A DNA stretch of 64,000 nucleotides. Origin: Xiphydria camelus (taxonomy: Eukaryota; Arthropoda; Insecta; Hymenoptera; Xiphydriidae). The notes beneath the pieces were generated by a model. The model was not told where the DNA came from. It saw only the letters and a program-made list of their open reading frames with translations, and did no database searches. A program made the position numbers and the translations under genes. The stretch is taken from contig OY783197.1 in assembly GCA_963678675.1 (NCBI GenBank), positions 8,807,647-8,871,646 of the forward strand. The letters run 5' to 3'. The stretch's first letter is position 1, and each line of letters starts with the position of its first letter. This document shows positions 44,156-55,290 of the stretch, piece by piece.

Positions 44156-46952
44156 TTAAGGGGTAAGGCCACCATGTGCGTCAAGAAAGAAGGACGATTT
44201 TGTGCATTTTTTTTTAGGAGTAGTGTAAAAGCTATAGAATTTTCTTATAAAGTACTTTATCAAGTATCTTCAAAGCTACTAAAAAATATTTTGTTTTTAA
44301 TTTTTGGTTAAGAAATGACCGTTCCAGGGTCCGGTTTCTACGATGAATTTTTTGTGGAGGTCCAAAACGGGCGAACCGGCTGTACCCACAAGCGTGAACC
44401 TAGAACAAAAATCCAAAGATTTTTCTTTAATATATATCATAAACTAATAGACCACGTAGGGGATTTTGAAAATATTGATTTTTCGAGAAATGGTGAGTAT
44501 ATAAAAGAAAAGTTCACGTTTTCGCATAAGAATTTCATACATAATCGTTTATAAAACAAAAAGTTTACAACTTATCGAAAAACCCCTACGTGGTCTATTA
44601 GATTATATAGGTATAAAGATACCCTCAAAATTGCAAGGCAATCGATAAAGATTTGTAGCCGCTATCGGTTCGCCCGATTTGAAATTTCGTGTTCTGAGAA
44701 AAACGCGTTTAAAGTTTTAAGTAACATTTTACGGTCGAAAATTATAGTATACCTTTAATCCGCGATGCCTGCACCGTATAGTTGGCCTTCTATGTTAATG
44801 TTGAGTTCTTCTTCTTCTTTTCTGGCTGATTTTGCGGCAATTCGAGCTGTTTTTGCAGCCTCAGTCAGCGATCGGTTCGAAAAATCGACGCGGAGTTCGT
44901 CCGCCTCAACGCAGAAATTGTAGCAATTCCTTCCAACTGTCATGTCCAACTGTCGTATAACTTGCATTATACTACAAATTCCATCGTTGAAAGTGCACAC
45001 GGCAAGATTCCCAGCAATATCCAGTACGGTTTTTCCGCTTGACGTAGATTTTGGGGACATTGACCACACCGTTGCGTTGAAACTTTCATTGCTATTTTGC
45101 GTAAAACCACCTAAGCATCGATTTAGAAGGTCGTCGCTGCTCAACTCTTCGTAGATTAGTTTAATTGCGTCGAAAACTGTTTTCGATAGAGCCGGCTTGT
45201 GTAAAAAAGTACTAATTGATGTATTGGTGGCTTTTGCCTTTTGCCACGAACACCATGAATTTTCACCAGCTGGACACTTGCTGTGTTGAGGATTTTCATT
45301 CGTTGACAGCTTGTGATATAACGTCGCCCAAATTTCATTTCTCATTTTTTCCACAGAGTCGTGATTTCTGCGAATAGCCAAACCATAATAAATTGAGCGC
45401 TCGTCGACAAGTTTATTTGTTAATTTTCCTTTTCCGCCGAGACCGCGTACGTTCTTTTTTAAATTTCTTAGTCTAGTGCCCATTCTTTTCTGCACGTGAT
45501 CGATGCATTCTTTTTTATGTATAACAAAGCTTTCATATGGTTCAGACTTCAAAAGACCTGTAAAGGTTTTACTATCGCCATCTCCAATGTAACTGCCGTA
45601 TTTTACTTGATATAAAGTTTCAGAGCGCTGAAACATTTCGATAACTGCATCTACCTCCATTTTACCAGCCGACCCCGTGTGATTTATTTGACAATCATTT
45701 TGATGTATTTCAAGCCACTCATCATACTCTGCAGTATCACTTATTTTTCTCCAATATTCGCACGCCTTGCAGTAACTGGATTTTATAATTATATCGATTA
45801 CTTTCCCAGTATTCCATCCGATCAAAGACACCAAACCGAACAATGATGAAAATCCCCGCTTTCTCCACGAACCGTCTCCTGATACTATCAATTCATTTGG
45901 TAAACCTTTTCTTGCATTTTCTTCTTTTTCTATTTTTACTGCATTTTCCATGCTAGCCTTGGAAACGCGTTCAGTAGCATCACAAATAATGTTGACTACT
46001 TTATCATAAAATGAGTGAAATATTGGCCGAGGAAGTTCCATAAAAGCACAGAACTTCTTCATTCCGTGTAAACCTACTCCAAGCAGTCGCATGGCTATAA
46101 TAATTCTTCTATTGATGTCATATGCTTTGTTATTGATGAGTGGACAATTTGAAATCAGTTTTCGCACACTTTTCACAAGATAGAACTATTTTAAAACCAA
46201 GTCCGCGTATACTACTTTCAGTAAATGTGACGCCTGAGTCGCATATTTTACACTTCACTACTGACGAAATTGTTGAAAAAACAGCCACAAAATTGATGAA
46301 ACGATAACCGAACGATGCATCAACTTCGATATTACGAGCATCGCCACTTAGCTTCAATTTCCTAGCGGACGTGCCGACGCTTTCGGAGGAATCGAGTGCC
46401 TCCGCTTCATAACGGTTTGCAGGTCGCTTTCGTGATATAGACGGCTTTTTAAACAAACTTCTTCCACCTCGTTTAGCTTTATAGCCACCATATTTCGATT
46501 TATCACACATTTTATTCACTAATTTCAGTAACTCGTAGTAAAAAGATAAACTGATGAAACACGAAGCAAAATCACGCACGCGGCGTCCGTCTGACAGCTA
46601 GAATGACTTTACATAAAATAAATGGCCGAATAGTACTGCTAATAACACGAGCCTCAACTCCGATAATACGTCTCAACATGCATTTAATTAACAGTTAGCC
46701 CACTAATCGGGGAGATCTCCCTATTCAATGTAGTTTGGCTCGCCCGAGCGCGGTGGAAACCGTATAGTTGGCTATGGCGCTAAGTGTTAATGCGCCGCGC
46801 GGCGTCTCTGTAAATTGACGTAAACGACCGATTCGAAATTTTTTTTTGACTACGAAACCTTTTTTTTCTTATTCTTGAGGGTTTAAGGAAGGTTTTAAGC
46901 TAATAAAAAAAAATCGATTTTTGAAAAGTTCCATGGTGGCCTTACCCCTTAA
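44156..46952 (-). mobile_element. Nearly intact Kolobok-like transposon
   Basis: TTAA at 44156-44159 and 46949-46952 flank GGGGTAAGGCCACCATG and its complement. 2.8 kb with one transposase on the minus strand carrying a single frameshift. A smaller inverted pair near the left end (TAATAGACCACGTAGGGG at about 44449 and its complement ending near 44603) may be a nested MITE. Confidence 0.85.
44755..46579 (-). pseudogene. Kolobok-like transposase, one frameshift
   Basis: Best start is the ATG at 46508-46510 (MCDKSKYGGYKAKRGG). A basic N-terminus leads to a zinc-binding segment VVKCKICDSGVTFTE and SCEKCAK. A one-base shift near 46150-46165 moves into the second frame: NCPLINNKAYDINRRIIIAM, VSGDGSWRKRGFSSLFGLVS (first catalytic Asp), GSYIGDGDSKTF (second) and ECIDHVQKRMGTRLRNLKK, then a charged C-terminus to TAA/TAG at 44755. 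This arrangement matches the domain annotated as Mutator-like transposase (PF20700-type) and, with the TTAA target, the Kolobok superfamily. About 580-600 codons. Only one lesion is seen, so the copy is young or the base is an assembly error. Confidence 0.8.
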
Positions 46953-47182
46953 TGTAATAGAGACAGATGACACCGAAAACGGAGAGATCGTTATAACCTG
47001 TAAAGTTGTGGCTCAAGCCAGTGTATCAAATACTTATTATGTAAAGATTGTGGTAATTACAGTAAGTTAAGTAAGAGCGTGTACGGCGTTATTCATAAAA
47101 AACTTATTCAACAATGTTTTTTTCTACATACATACGTTTGACATGTTTCAAGGTAATGCGTAATTATGTTAACTCACCAGCA

Positions 47183-47508
47183 TTAACCCTCTGACGCTGA
47201 ACTCTTAGCAATCCCTGTCGTGTGAGTTGGAGAGAGGGAACAGCCAATCGCGCGCGGTCGCTTCATGTGTTAGTGACTGATGTCACAGAAATGGCCCCCC
47301 ACTCTCATTCAGCCAGGCTCGTAGTTAGCTGTGCGCTGAGTCTTACTTAAATCACACCGCAGGTAACTTTCAACGTTTCGTCGGTGCCCAGCGACTGTAC
47401 GGGTTACGACACGACGGTCCTGTCACTCTCTCCCCACTACATAAGGTCTCACGCTTAACTCTGCCCCGCGCAGTGGTGGGGAACCGAGCATTGCCGTCAG
47501 AGGGTTAA
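47183..47508. mobile_element. TTAA-flanked MITE, CCCTCTGACG ends
   Basis: TTAA at 47183-47186 and 47505-47508 flank CCCTCTGACG and its complement CGTCAGAGGG. 326 bases, non-coding. The TIR start CCC resembles that of the piggyBac at 21732. Confidence 0.85.
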
Positions 47509-47756
47509 TAATCTCTTGGCATCTCCGAGGCATACTATCCACCAAATTTTCGGCGTATTCGCGGGGTAGTGCCTTCCAAATGCGTTGAATTTCTCAGGAT
47601 AGCTGCTTCACGGTGAATTCAGAGTGAAGACACGTTTTCCTCGAAGCTTCTGCTTGATATATGTATCCTAAGAAATTCGACGCATTTGGAAGGTACTTCC
47701 CCGCGAATACGCCGAAAATTTAGTGGATAGTATGCCTTGGAGATGCCAAGCGATTA

Positions 47757-48360
47757 CACAGGTTTACAAAAAAAAAAATTCCGGACTATTTGACCGGACC
47801 ATGGTATTCCAAGGTATTTTTGCGTCCTGAATCTGATCCCGAGGTCATCTGAGCCCTATCACGTCAGGAGAACGAGATTTCAAGGTCATTTAGAGGTTAA
47901 AATGACCATTTTTTGGAACTGGACCCGGGACAATTTCTCAAGCGACCTGTTGAGTTGGAGGGTAGCTGTTTAGGTCTTGAATACCTTCCAAACATTGGAA
48001 TGGAGTCCTAAATCTCGACCGGGACTATCACAGAACCACCCCAGTGGATAAAATGTTGCCATGTGATCGTTGTATCTCGCGGATTACGACCTCCCTGTCA
48101 AGGCATCCAATTCCGGCGATTCGTTCACTGTGACATATTGACAGTGGACCCAGCACTGACCCTAATGGCCTTAGAACCTTGGAGTCATGCTCTGGGTGCT
48201 GCTCAGGGCAGTCCCATTTCCTTATCTATTTATTTCGAAATCTCGTTTTTCTGACGTGATGTGGCTCAGATGACCTCGGGATCGGATTCAGGACGCAAAA
48301 ATACCTCGGAATACCATGGTCCGGTCAAATAGTCCGGACTTTTTTTTTTGTAAACCTGTG
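47757..48360. mobile_element. TTA-flanked element with CACAGG termini
   Basis: TTA at 47754-47756 and 48361-48363; ends CACAGGTTTACAAAAAAAAA and its complement; 604 bases. Arms contain AAGGTCATTT and GACCTCGGGATC motifs related to those in 5231-6362. It defines the target size for that family. Internal open frame (48063-48254) has no motif. Confidence 0.85.
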
Positions 48361-48588
48361 TTATTGATGCTGGTGGGTGATTGAACTCATTATTAACATT
48401 ATGTTAATTGCGCATTGCCTTGGAACATGTCAAATGTATGTCTGTGGAAAAACATTGGTGAATACATTTCTTATGAATAACGCTGTACACGCTCTTACTT
48501 AACTTATTGTATATCACCTATATACAGGGTCTTCAAAAAGTCCCGGTACGGCTGATTATCTCAGCGGGAAATCATTTTAGAGAAAAAT

Positions 48589-49334
48589 GTTTAAGGTATT
48601 TCAATGGTGACAGTGTCGTATTCAAATTTTTTGTTTCAGGACTTAGTACAACTGATCACAAACTGTATTACGCACGAACGAAACTTTTGAGTAACTCTGT
48701 ACTCTGAGCTCCTTGCTACACAGAGACCTCCTGTGTACAAATGTACCTCACACATATACACTGCCTGGCCCGATAATCGTGGCAACAGTGCTTCTCTCTC
48801 CTTAGAATACCACTATGTGCCTGCCACTACGTGCCGTAGTGGGGGCTGCCGCGCCATGCCACTGGCTATCCCCTCTCCGGTAGAAAAAGTACTACTGAGT
48901 CCCATAATCACAGGAGAGGGCTAAATCAGCTGTGCGCACTGTTGCCACATCATCGTTACTCGTCCCCACCACTTTGCAGTTTCAAGAAAAATCTCAGTTT
49001 TTAAGTTATAATTTCTCTGAAACTATATGGCTCAGCACTTCCAGTTTTTGTGAACATAATCCTACAATATCATTTTATTCGCAGTTAGTTTTTCTTTAAC
49101 ATTGTAAGATTGGTTCTGTAGTTATAGCTCAAAACGTCACTGAGGTACCGTCTTTCTACATGCTAGCCATTGAGTCAGTGTAGAAAATGCTACTTTGAAT
49201 TAACATTTTCTTTTAAACTACATGGCTCAGCCTTTTGAAATTTTGGGAATCGATGGGTAATATTTCAGTCTTTTGATTGGCAAAATTTCATGAGATTCGT
49301 AAGAAAAACGCAAAACCATGGAAATACCTTAATG
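48589..49334 (+). mobile_element. TTAA-type MITE, copy 2 (complete)
   Basis: TTAAGGTATTTCAATGGTGA at the left and CCATGGAAATACCTTAA at the right give TTAA-flanked TIRs of about 15 bases. Same family as 11440-12173 (inverse orientation). A short open frame (48733-48924) occurs in both copies (11839-12030) but is not otherwise supported. Confidence 0.85.
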
Positions 49335-49560
49335 TAAAACTTTTAGGATTTTTCCCTGGCTACCCAATGGTCATATTGGATTTGACCTTGACCATGACTT
49401 TCAAGGTCATATCAAGGCCAAATTGATCTTTTTAAATGCGAACCCCTATTTTTGATACCGGAAATGAAAAGAGCGGGAAATTTCACATTCAAATATGTCC
49501 TTGACCATTTTTTTCATGTGACTTTATGGTCAGCGGAGCACAGTGGGCAATTTCCTTGAA
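49335..49560. mobile_element. Left part of the 9583-type element
   Basis: GTAAAACTTTTAGGATTTTT, GGCTACCCAATGGTCATATT and TTTGACCTTGACC match the left end of 9583-10213. The right end is missing. Confidence 0.6.
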
Positions 49561-49589
49561 TTAGAGAAGGACAACATTCTCTTAATGGC

Positions 49590-49935
49590 TTATTCAACTT
49601 AAACCAAATTCGGTATATAGGGGGTTTTTTGAGTCGCTGATCACGAATCTGAGGTCAGATTTCAAAAATTCAAGATAGCGGATTCAATATGGCGGACGAG
49701 ATTTTCGAAAATTGACGGATTCATGCCAAATTTGGTATAAGTGGGTTTTTTGGGTCGCTGATCACGAATCTGAAATCATATTTCAAAAATTCAAAATTTT
49801 CGAAATTTGGCACGAATCCGTTAATTTTCGAAAATCTCGTCCGCCATGTTGGATCTGCCATCTTGAATTTTTGAAACCTGACTCCAGATTCGTGATCAGC
49901 GACCCAAAAAACCCCCTATACCGAATTTGGTTCGG
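49590..49935. repeat. Foldback core shared with 5640-6190
   Basis: ACCAAATTCGGTATATAGGG at the left is matched inversely at the right (CCCCCTATACCGAATTTGGT). Interior repeats GGTCGCTGATCACGAATCTG as in the 5.2-6.4 kb element. Confidence 0.75.
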
Positions 49936-49951
49936 TAACCTAACCTAACCT
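49936..49951. repeat. Short CCTAA array
   Basis: AACCTAACCTAACC, the complement of the insect telomeric unit TTAGG, about three units. Too short to claim a telomeric origin. Confidence 0.4.
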
Positions 49952-50108
49952 TGCTGATGGTGGCAGTTCTGGTATAGTTATGCAAATGGCCGTCCTATTT
50001 GGGTTCATTTTGTAAACAACCATTGCACAGCTGTAGTCTGTTATACCGGTGTTTGCGTTCTTTTCAACATTTTTGTTATATTATGACACACATTACTATT
50101 ATTAGAAT

Positions 50109-50402
50109 ATGCCGTGTTTAAAATTAAAAACTATATTTAATTACGGGAAGTATAACGCAGATTCGAGGAACTTCTGTGAAGGTGAAGAAGTGCTCGAAAC
50201 AAAGCACGTGATTTTGTGTGGAACTGTGGCTGAAGAAAAATATGAATCTTTGTGGACAATTTATGCTCTAGTGCTGCAAACATCAGCTTTGTCTTCTCCG
50301 CCACACACAGTTACTGGTTCCATACCAAAGATGCAAACCACACGTCATGCAAAAGCCACGTTTGTTTATATATCTGTTGTTATACATCTGGAACCCAAAT
50401 AG
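50109..50402 (+). pseudogene. SWIM-protein-like ORF fragment
   Basis: Reads NADSRNFCEGEEVLETKHVI then YALVLQTSALSSPPHTVTGS. EGE-x-hydrophobic-x-H followed by CG, and ALxLQTSALSxxPH, match the segment before the zinc finger in SWIM/YqaJ proteins. The rest is absent. It ends at TAG 50400-50402. Confidence 0.4.
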
Positions 50403-50516
50403 ACTAGTTCCAGATTCTGCCACCAAATGTCAATAGCTGGAATCGCCATATTGGTGTACCCTCCTTGAAAAAGATGCAGTGGTCATGTGTAGGTACGGTG
50501 GACCAGGTGTCTTTAT

Positions 50517-50783
50517 TAATTGGCACATGCGTAGGAAAAGGGGGTATAAGTCGAAAATTGCGTAAATTGAGATAAGTCGTCCACAGGATTTTTCTGGGCA
50601 TTGTCTATCGCTGGGAAAAGGGATATAATCAAAGAATAATCTTATAAAAACATGCCACTTCCACAAGACAATTTTTGGACATGTTAATTTGTGATCAATC
50701 GCGACACCAACAAACTGTTTTTCTTGTTTTCTCAAAACTAAAGATTTCGACTTATACCCCTTTTCCTACGCATGTGCCAATTA
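50517..50783. mobile_element. Short TIR MITE upstream of the phosphatase gene
   Basis: TAATTGGCACATGCGTAGGA and its complement, about 40-base arms, 267 bases. It ends about 45 bases before the ATG of the gene at 50828, so it may lie in the promoter or 5' UTR. Confidence 0.75.
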
Positions 50784-50827
50784 GTCGTCAAGATTTCTAA
50801 ACAATAATCCAAAACAACTGCGCTACG

Positions 50828-53496
50828 ATGCATTTGGGTGCGAATGTACGCGTGAACAAAGTCGCTGTATATGTGATCGCAGGACTCTTGATCCTCTTGT
50901 ATCTTTATTCGATTCGAACGTCGTCGCACGAGGAGAGTGTTTCCCTAAAAAAATTACTCTTTGCTGCTATAAAAGCGGCCGAAATGGGAGGTCTGGAGGT
51001 GGCCGCGGTCCACAATCAGAGATTATTCACCATCGAGAGCAAGGGAAAAACTAAAGAAGGTACGACAATTGCTTTTCCGCGAGGTTATATTATGTTTACA
51101 AATCCATGTCACGCTGTAGCTGTCAAAATCAGCTGATCGAAATTCTATTTGTATACCTATTTACGAGAGAAGACATTTCTAGTACCTTTGCCTTAACGTG
51201 ATTGAAAATCGAACGAAGATTAAATGAAATTTTCGAAAGCAGAAAGAAAACGATAAAATATCCCTGAAATTTAATAACCTTCAAAGGCATCAACGATCCG
51301 GTTACCGCAGCGGATTACCGTTCGCACTGCGTCATATATCACTCCCTGGTCAAGGCGTTTCCAGCGGTGACAGTAATATCGGAGGAGAAATCCAAGGGAT
51401 GCGACTCAATGGGCGTGCCAGACCTCGGAGACACCACCGACATGGAGGGTAAATACGACGACGTGGACGATGACGTTATCTCACTAGCCAAAGACATTAC
51501 GATCTGGATTGATCCGCTTGACGCTACAAAGGAATTCACAGGTAATTCACTGATTGTGAGTTTTATAATGACTCATTTCTCTAACAATCTTTTGTCCAAC
51601 ACAAAACGCATCATTGTTTCAGAAAACCTCTTGCAGTACGTAACGACAATGGTGTGCATCGCTGTGAAAGGAAAACCTGTGATAGGAATCATACACAAGC
51701 CTTTCAAGGATAAAACTTATTGGGCATGGATCGGCCATGGCTCGTCGGCGAATTTACAATATTCTCTAGTGGTAAAGATATTTGTATAACTTTCTAGTTT
51801 GTACCGAATTAATACCAGGCCTCGCAGTATCCCTAAACTTTATTTTAGGAGAAACAGGATAATTTTTTTTTCGAAAATGGGACAAAATAGGGTACATTGA
51901 GAATAATGAATTAATCATCTTTGAAAGTACAAGAAACGTATATTATACCAGGTTTGCTACAGACCTGGAAAACCAGGAAATGTCAGGTAATTTGATCTGT
52001 CAGGGAATTTTGAATTTTTACTAACAATTATAGAGTTAACTTTTCAAAATTTCACCGCTGATATATTTCACAATGTAGTTTGCGCTGCTGCTTCAGATAT
52101 CTCCAGTAGTAGCGTATCTGTGTCTCATTGACTAAAATCAAGGTCTCTACCATTAACGTTACTTTCTTAGCATATAAATGTTTTTGCAGCCTTGTATTCT
52201 TGTATTCAAATTATTAATTATATAACTTTGTTGATTTGATTGTACAAAACTCCTGATACGAACAAAAATATCAGGGAATACTTAGAAAATTTGATCTGAA
52301 ATAGACGGAAAAATCAGGAAATAGTGAGGGAATTCTGTAATCAAGTTTTTGTAGCCACCCTTTATATAAACAAGCCTAAAAATTAGATCAACTTAGTAGA
52401 AATTAAAATCTTACTATGAAAGTGTATTAGTAATTCCATCATTTTTTATGTTCCTATTAAATGTATAAGTTGTATTGAAGCTAAATTGCGTTGAATTGTT
52501 TTGTAGAAAGAAGGTACAAAAAACGTAAAAATATACATAATAGGAACATAAAATGACGGAAGTACTAATAAACTTTAATAAGTTTTAAATAAAATAATGC
52601 GTTCTTTTTGTGGCAATGAGAATAAAAATTTTTATATGTGTAAATGTAAAATATACGTTACATACATACATTTTATAACAATATCAAATTGTGCTATCAG
52701 TACGAATGAGATCAACTCGATTAATAGTCATTTAACTTTGTGTTTTTGAGAATATCTTTACATCCATGTTCACATTATTTAAAACAAGGTGCTTTTCGGG
52801 ATATTTTATAATATTAAGGTACTTTTAGGGTGTGGTGCTAAAATAGGGCATCTTCAGGGTAAATAGGGGCACACTGTGAGGCCCGTAATGCGCGTACATT
52901 GATTTGATATTCGTACAGCAGAGAAACGATAGGACGCCAACACTGATCGTATCGCGTTCTCATGCCGGGAGAGTTCACAACGCATCCAAAGCTGCGTTCG
53001 GAGAGGGTGTTAAGATTGTAACGGCTGCCGGTGCGGGTATGTATGTATAAAGGATGTTTCTAGGATAAATAGTTACCCTGGCCACATAATAATTGCTATT
53101 AGAAGTGGCGTTAAGATTACTTTTTATCATAACTTTTAGCACTTATCACTTATTGGCGTATTTCTAGGCTACAAAGCACTAGAAGTAGCTGCTAGGAATG
53201 TTACCGCTTACATTCATATGACTGCGATTAAAAAGTGGGACGTTTGCGCTGGCACGGCTATTATCAAGTAAGACGGTGATTGAATTCAACGCGACAATAC
53301 ATCGCCGAAGAAATTGCCAGATGTTAAAGTTTCTTTTTTGCATAGTTCCCTGGGCGGTACAACGACGTCGTTATCCGGCGAGTTATTGACGGAGTTCGGA
53401 CCAACGGATTCGACATTGCTGAACCTTGGATTACTGGCCACAATGAATGATCATTCATGGTACTTGAAGAAATTTAACAATACGTACTTAGTATGA
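50828..53496 (+). CDS. Golgi-resident adenosine 3',5'-bisphosphate 3'-phosphatase (BPNT2/IMPAD1 family)
   Basis: Six exons: 50828-51059, 51287-51541, 51623-51771, 52919-53036, 53168-53267, 53346-53496; all introns are GT-AG and phases agree, giving about 334 aa (human about 359). Residues about 12-30 (VAVYVIAGLLILLYLYSI) form a signal anchor, as expected for a type II Golgi protein. The family's metal-binding site is intact: GINDPVTAADYRSHC, VISEEKSKG (EE pair), WIDPLDATKEFTENLLQYVT (DPxDAT) and KKWDVCAGTAII (WDxCAG). Ending LGGTTTSLSGELL and GLLATMN matches the family. The enzyme removes the 3'-phosphate from PAP left by Golgi sulfotransferases. The acceptor of exon 4 could be three bases later (CAG repeat). 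The ATG is the first in frame. AATAAA at 53508-53513. Confidence 0.93.
51772..52918 (+). other. Third intron of the phosphatase gene, with a MITE
   Basis: 1.15-kb intron, much longer than the others. Contains an inverted-repeat MITE at 52425-52570 (TATTAGTAATTCCATCATTT and a close complement). Otherwise AT-rich with no coding signal. Confidence 0.8.
52425..52570. mobile_element. Short TIR MITE in intron 3
   Basis: About 35-base inverted arms (TATTAGTAATTCCATCATTT against AAATGACGGAAGTACTAATA), 146 bases total. Target duplication not evident. Confidence 0.65.
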
Positions 53497-53507
53497 GTCG
53501 TTTCAAT

Positions 53508-53524
53508 AATAAAAGTTATTTATT
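53508..53524. terminator. Back-to-back poly(A) signals of convergent genes
   Basis: AATAAA on plus (53508-53513) serves the phosphatase gene. TTTATT at 53519-53524 is AATAAA on minus and serves the Tigger-like gene. Stop codons are only about 120 bases apart, so the two 3' UTRs should overlap. Confidence 0.7.
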
Positions 53525-53617
53525 TCTACAGAATATCGCTCTAAAAATTAATTTACTTAATCGCTAACTCAAGACCTATGGTACTTTCTCAGTCTCTTAT
53601 AATTATGGGATCCGTGA

Positions 53618-55290
53618 TCACCACATGAGGTTCTCCTTGCTCTCTACTTCGGCTCTCCGAGACGTGATAAGATCCTGTACTTTCTCCATAGCGTCCATCA
53701 CTTTACCCCGCGTGGCGGCGTCGCAGAGCGAGCTCGTTTCGCACCAATCCACGATAATACTCGTGGCTTCTAATACGCTGCCGTCCGACGGTACGATTTT
53801 CTTATAATCCGGTCGGACCTCGACGAAGTGAAAGGGTACGAGTCCCTGAATTAATTCGTCGATTTCCACCATCGCCCATCCGGGGTCGTTTTGATCCTGG
53901 TCCAACCATTTCTCAAATTCTTCCGAAGTATAGTCTTGGAAAGCTGTAAACGCGATTTGAAAGATGTTACAAGCGATGGAAATAAAGAGGCGGGTGAAAA
54001 TAAAAGCAGGACTTCGTGCTCGCCTGGAATTTGGTAGAAAATTTCTCGACAGGTTTGTAGAATTTCTTTCGCATCGCTCTCGTCCCGTTCTTCCTTTGGA
54101 AACTTCGTTTCACTGGGTAACAAGTTTTCCCAAGCCGCCCTCAGCGTGGAAGCGGAAAGAGAAGCGAAAACCGATGCGATCTTGCCGCAGCAATCGCGCA
54201 AGTTGAGTTTTCTCGCGAACGCATATGGATCGGCTCGATCCTCGTTAAGCGACAAGCTCTGGAGCAACTCCCTTCGGTACAGTCTCTTCGTCCGCTCGAT
54301 TACCCCCCAATATATGGGTTGTATCTGAGAATCAATGTTGGGCGGCAGATACGTGACGGAGAAATCTTCGTCCACGACGTTCAAGTCTTTGACATTGGGA
54401 TGGGCTGGCGCGTGGTCCAACAGTAACAGTACTTTTCCCGTCACACCATCCGCAGTTTGTCTCTCCTTGACTAGGGGCACAAAGTGCTTCTCATACCAAT
54501 CCATAAAAATGCGTTGGTCCATCCGCGCGGACTCTTGATGCTTGTACACGAAGGGCAGTAGCCTCGCCTCTTCAGGGCAGCAGGGCTCCGCGGGTTTCCC
54601 TATCACGAGTAGTGGCAATCTGTGAGTTCCGTTCGCATTTGCGCAGACCAAAACTGTCACGCGTTTCTTCTTGACTTTACGCCCCGCGCATAACTCTTCG
54701 GACTCCGATGCAGGTGCTTTCTTGGGCAGGTCTCTGCAGTTGATCCCTGTCTCGTCTGCATTGTATATGTTCTCCCTTTTATATGTTTCGACTTGCCGTG
54801 AAAATATCCTGGCAAACTGTTCCACCGCCTCGACATCGACCGATGATTTTTCTCCCTGCAGAGATGTCATCTTGACGCTGTGACGCTTCTTGAAGCCATT
54901 CAGCCAGCCTTTACTGGCTTTAAAGTCGCTCGGTCCGTCAAGCTTCTCGTTGATGAGCAGAGCCTTCTCGCGGAGTAGAGGCCCTGTTATTCGCACACCC
55001 TTTTCACGAGCCTGCGTCATCCACTTGAAAAGCACCTCGTCGACGTGATGATGCTTCGGCGTCCTCATACTCGATCGTTCCTTGGCAACGACGCTCGACG
55101 ACTTGGCGAAATCGGTCAATTGTTTCTCTACCTTCATCATGTAAGATATAGCACCTCTGTGAACGCCATAGCGTTTGGCGACCGAGCGCTCGGACGCTCC
55201 CGCCTTGATTTGTTCCAGGATCTCTAGCTTGTCGCAAATCAACATCCTCTTCCTCTCGCCCGCTTTCCGGATCCGGCGTTTGACGTTCAT
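53618..55290 (-). CDS. Tigger/jerky-like transposase-derived gene, intact but lacking one catalytic Asp
   Basis: Two exons: 55290-54024 and 53943-53618, joined in phase across an 80-bp intron with a GC donor (CCAG|GCGAGC) and a TTTACAG acceptor; about 530 aa. The junction gives QIPAFQDYTSEEFEKWLDQD, then DPGW, matching the IPGF...EEW...DPGFQ segment of the family. Order: CENP-B/Psq HTH (about 18-60, KLEILEQIKAGASERSVAKR), Tc5-type HTH (about 75-145) and DDE_1. The first Asp is D179 (YNADETGI), the second D292 (LLLDHAPAHP). The third, normally in IQPMDQGVI, is replaced (SQIQPIYWGVI near 327). No stop or frameshift occurs. No TIRs were found. This pattern fits a domesticated DNA-binding protein; a recently inactivated transposon is the alternative. 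Confidence 0.8.

Larger units (their letters stand above)
44030..47059 (+). pseudogene. SWIM-protein exon split by a Kolobok-like element
   Basis: The plus-strand frame at 44030-44159 reads MISELLSMAFSQSLQNHIIR and VKGRKLFESGHVL. After 46952 the same frame continues NVIETDDTENGEIVITCKVV and AQASVSNTYYVKIVV to about 47050. Deleting the element with one TTAA joins CTT to AAT in frame. This is the region just before the SWIM finger in YqaJ/SWIM proteins. The finger itself is cut off by the Tc1 foldback at 47060. Whether this was a host gene or part of an ISL2EU-like element cannot be told. Confidence 0.6.
47060..48509. mobile_element. Tc1/mariner-derived foldback, copy 2, with two insertions
   Basis: TA at 47058-47059 and 48510-48511; ends CAGTAAGTTAAGTAAGAGCG and its complement. 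Same family as 16048-16582. It is expanded by 47183-47508 (TTAA type) and 47757-48360 (TTA type). Confidence 0.8.

Noticed and set aside
48733..48924. 63-codon frame present in both TTAA MITE copies (also 11839-12030)
   Set aside because: Conserved because the whole MITE is nearly identical; no motif and substitutions look unconstrained.
49936..49951. Interstitial telomere repeat
   Set aside because: Only about three CCTAA units; could arise by chance.
54146..54883. Plus-strand ORFs opposite the Tigger-like gene
   Set aside because: Antisense shadows; the minus-strand frame has clear HTH and DDE motifs.
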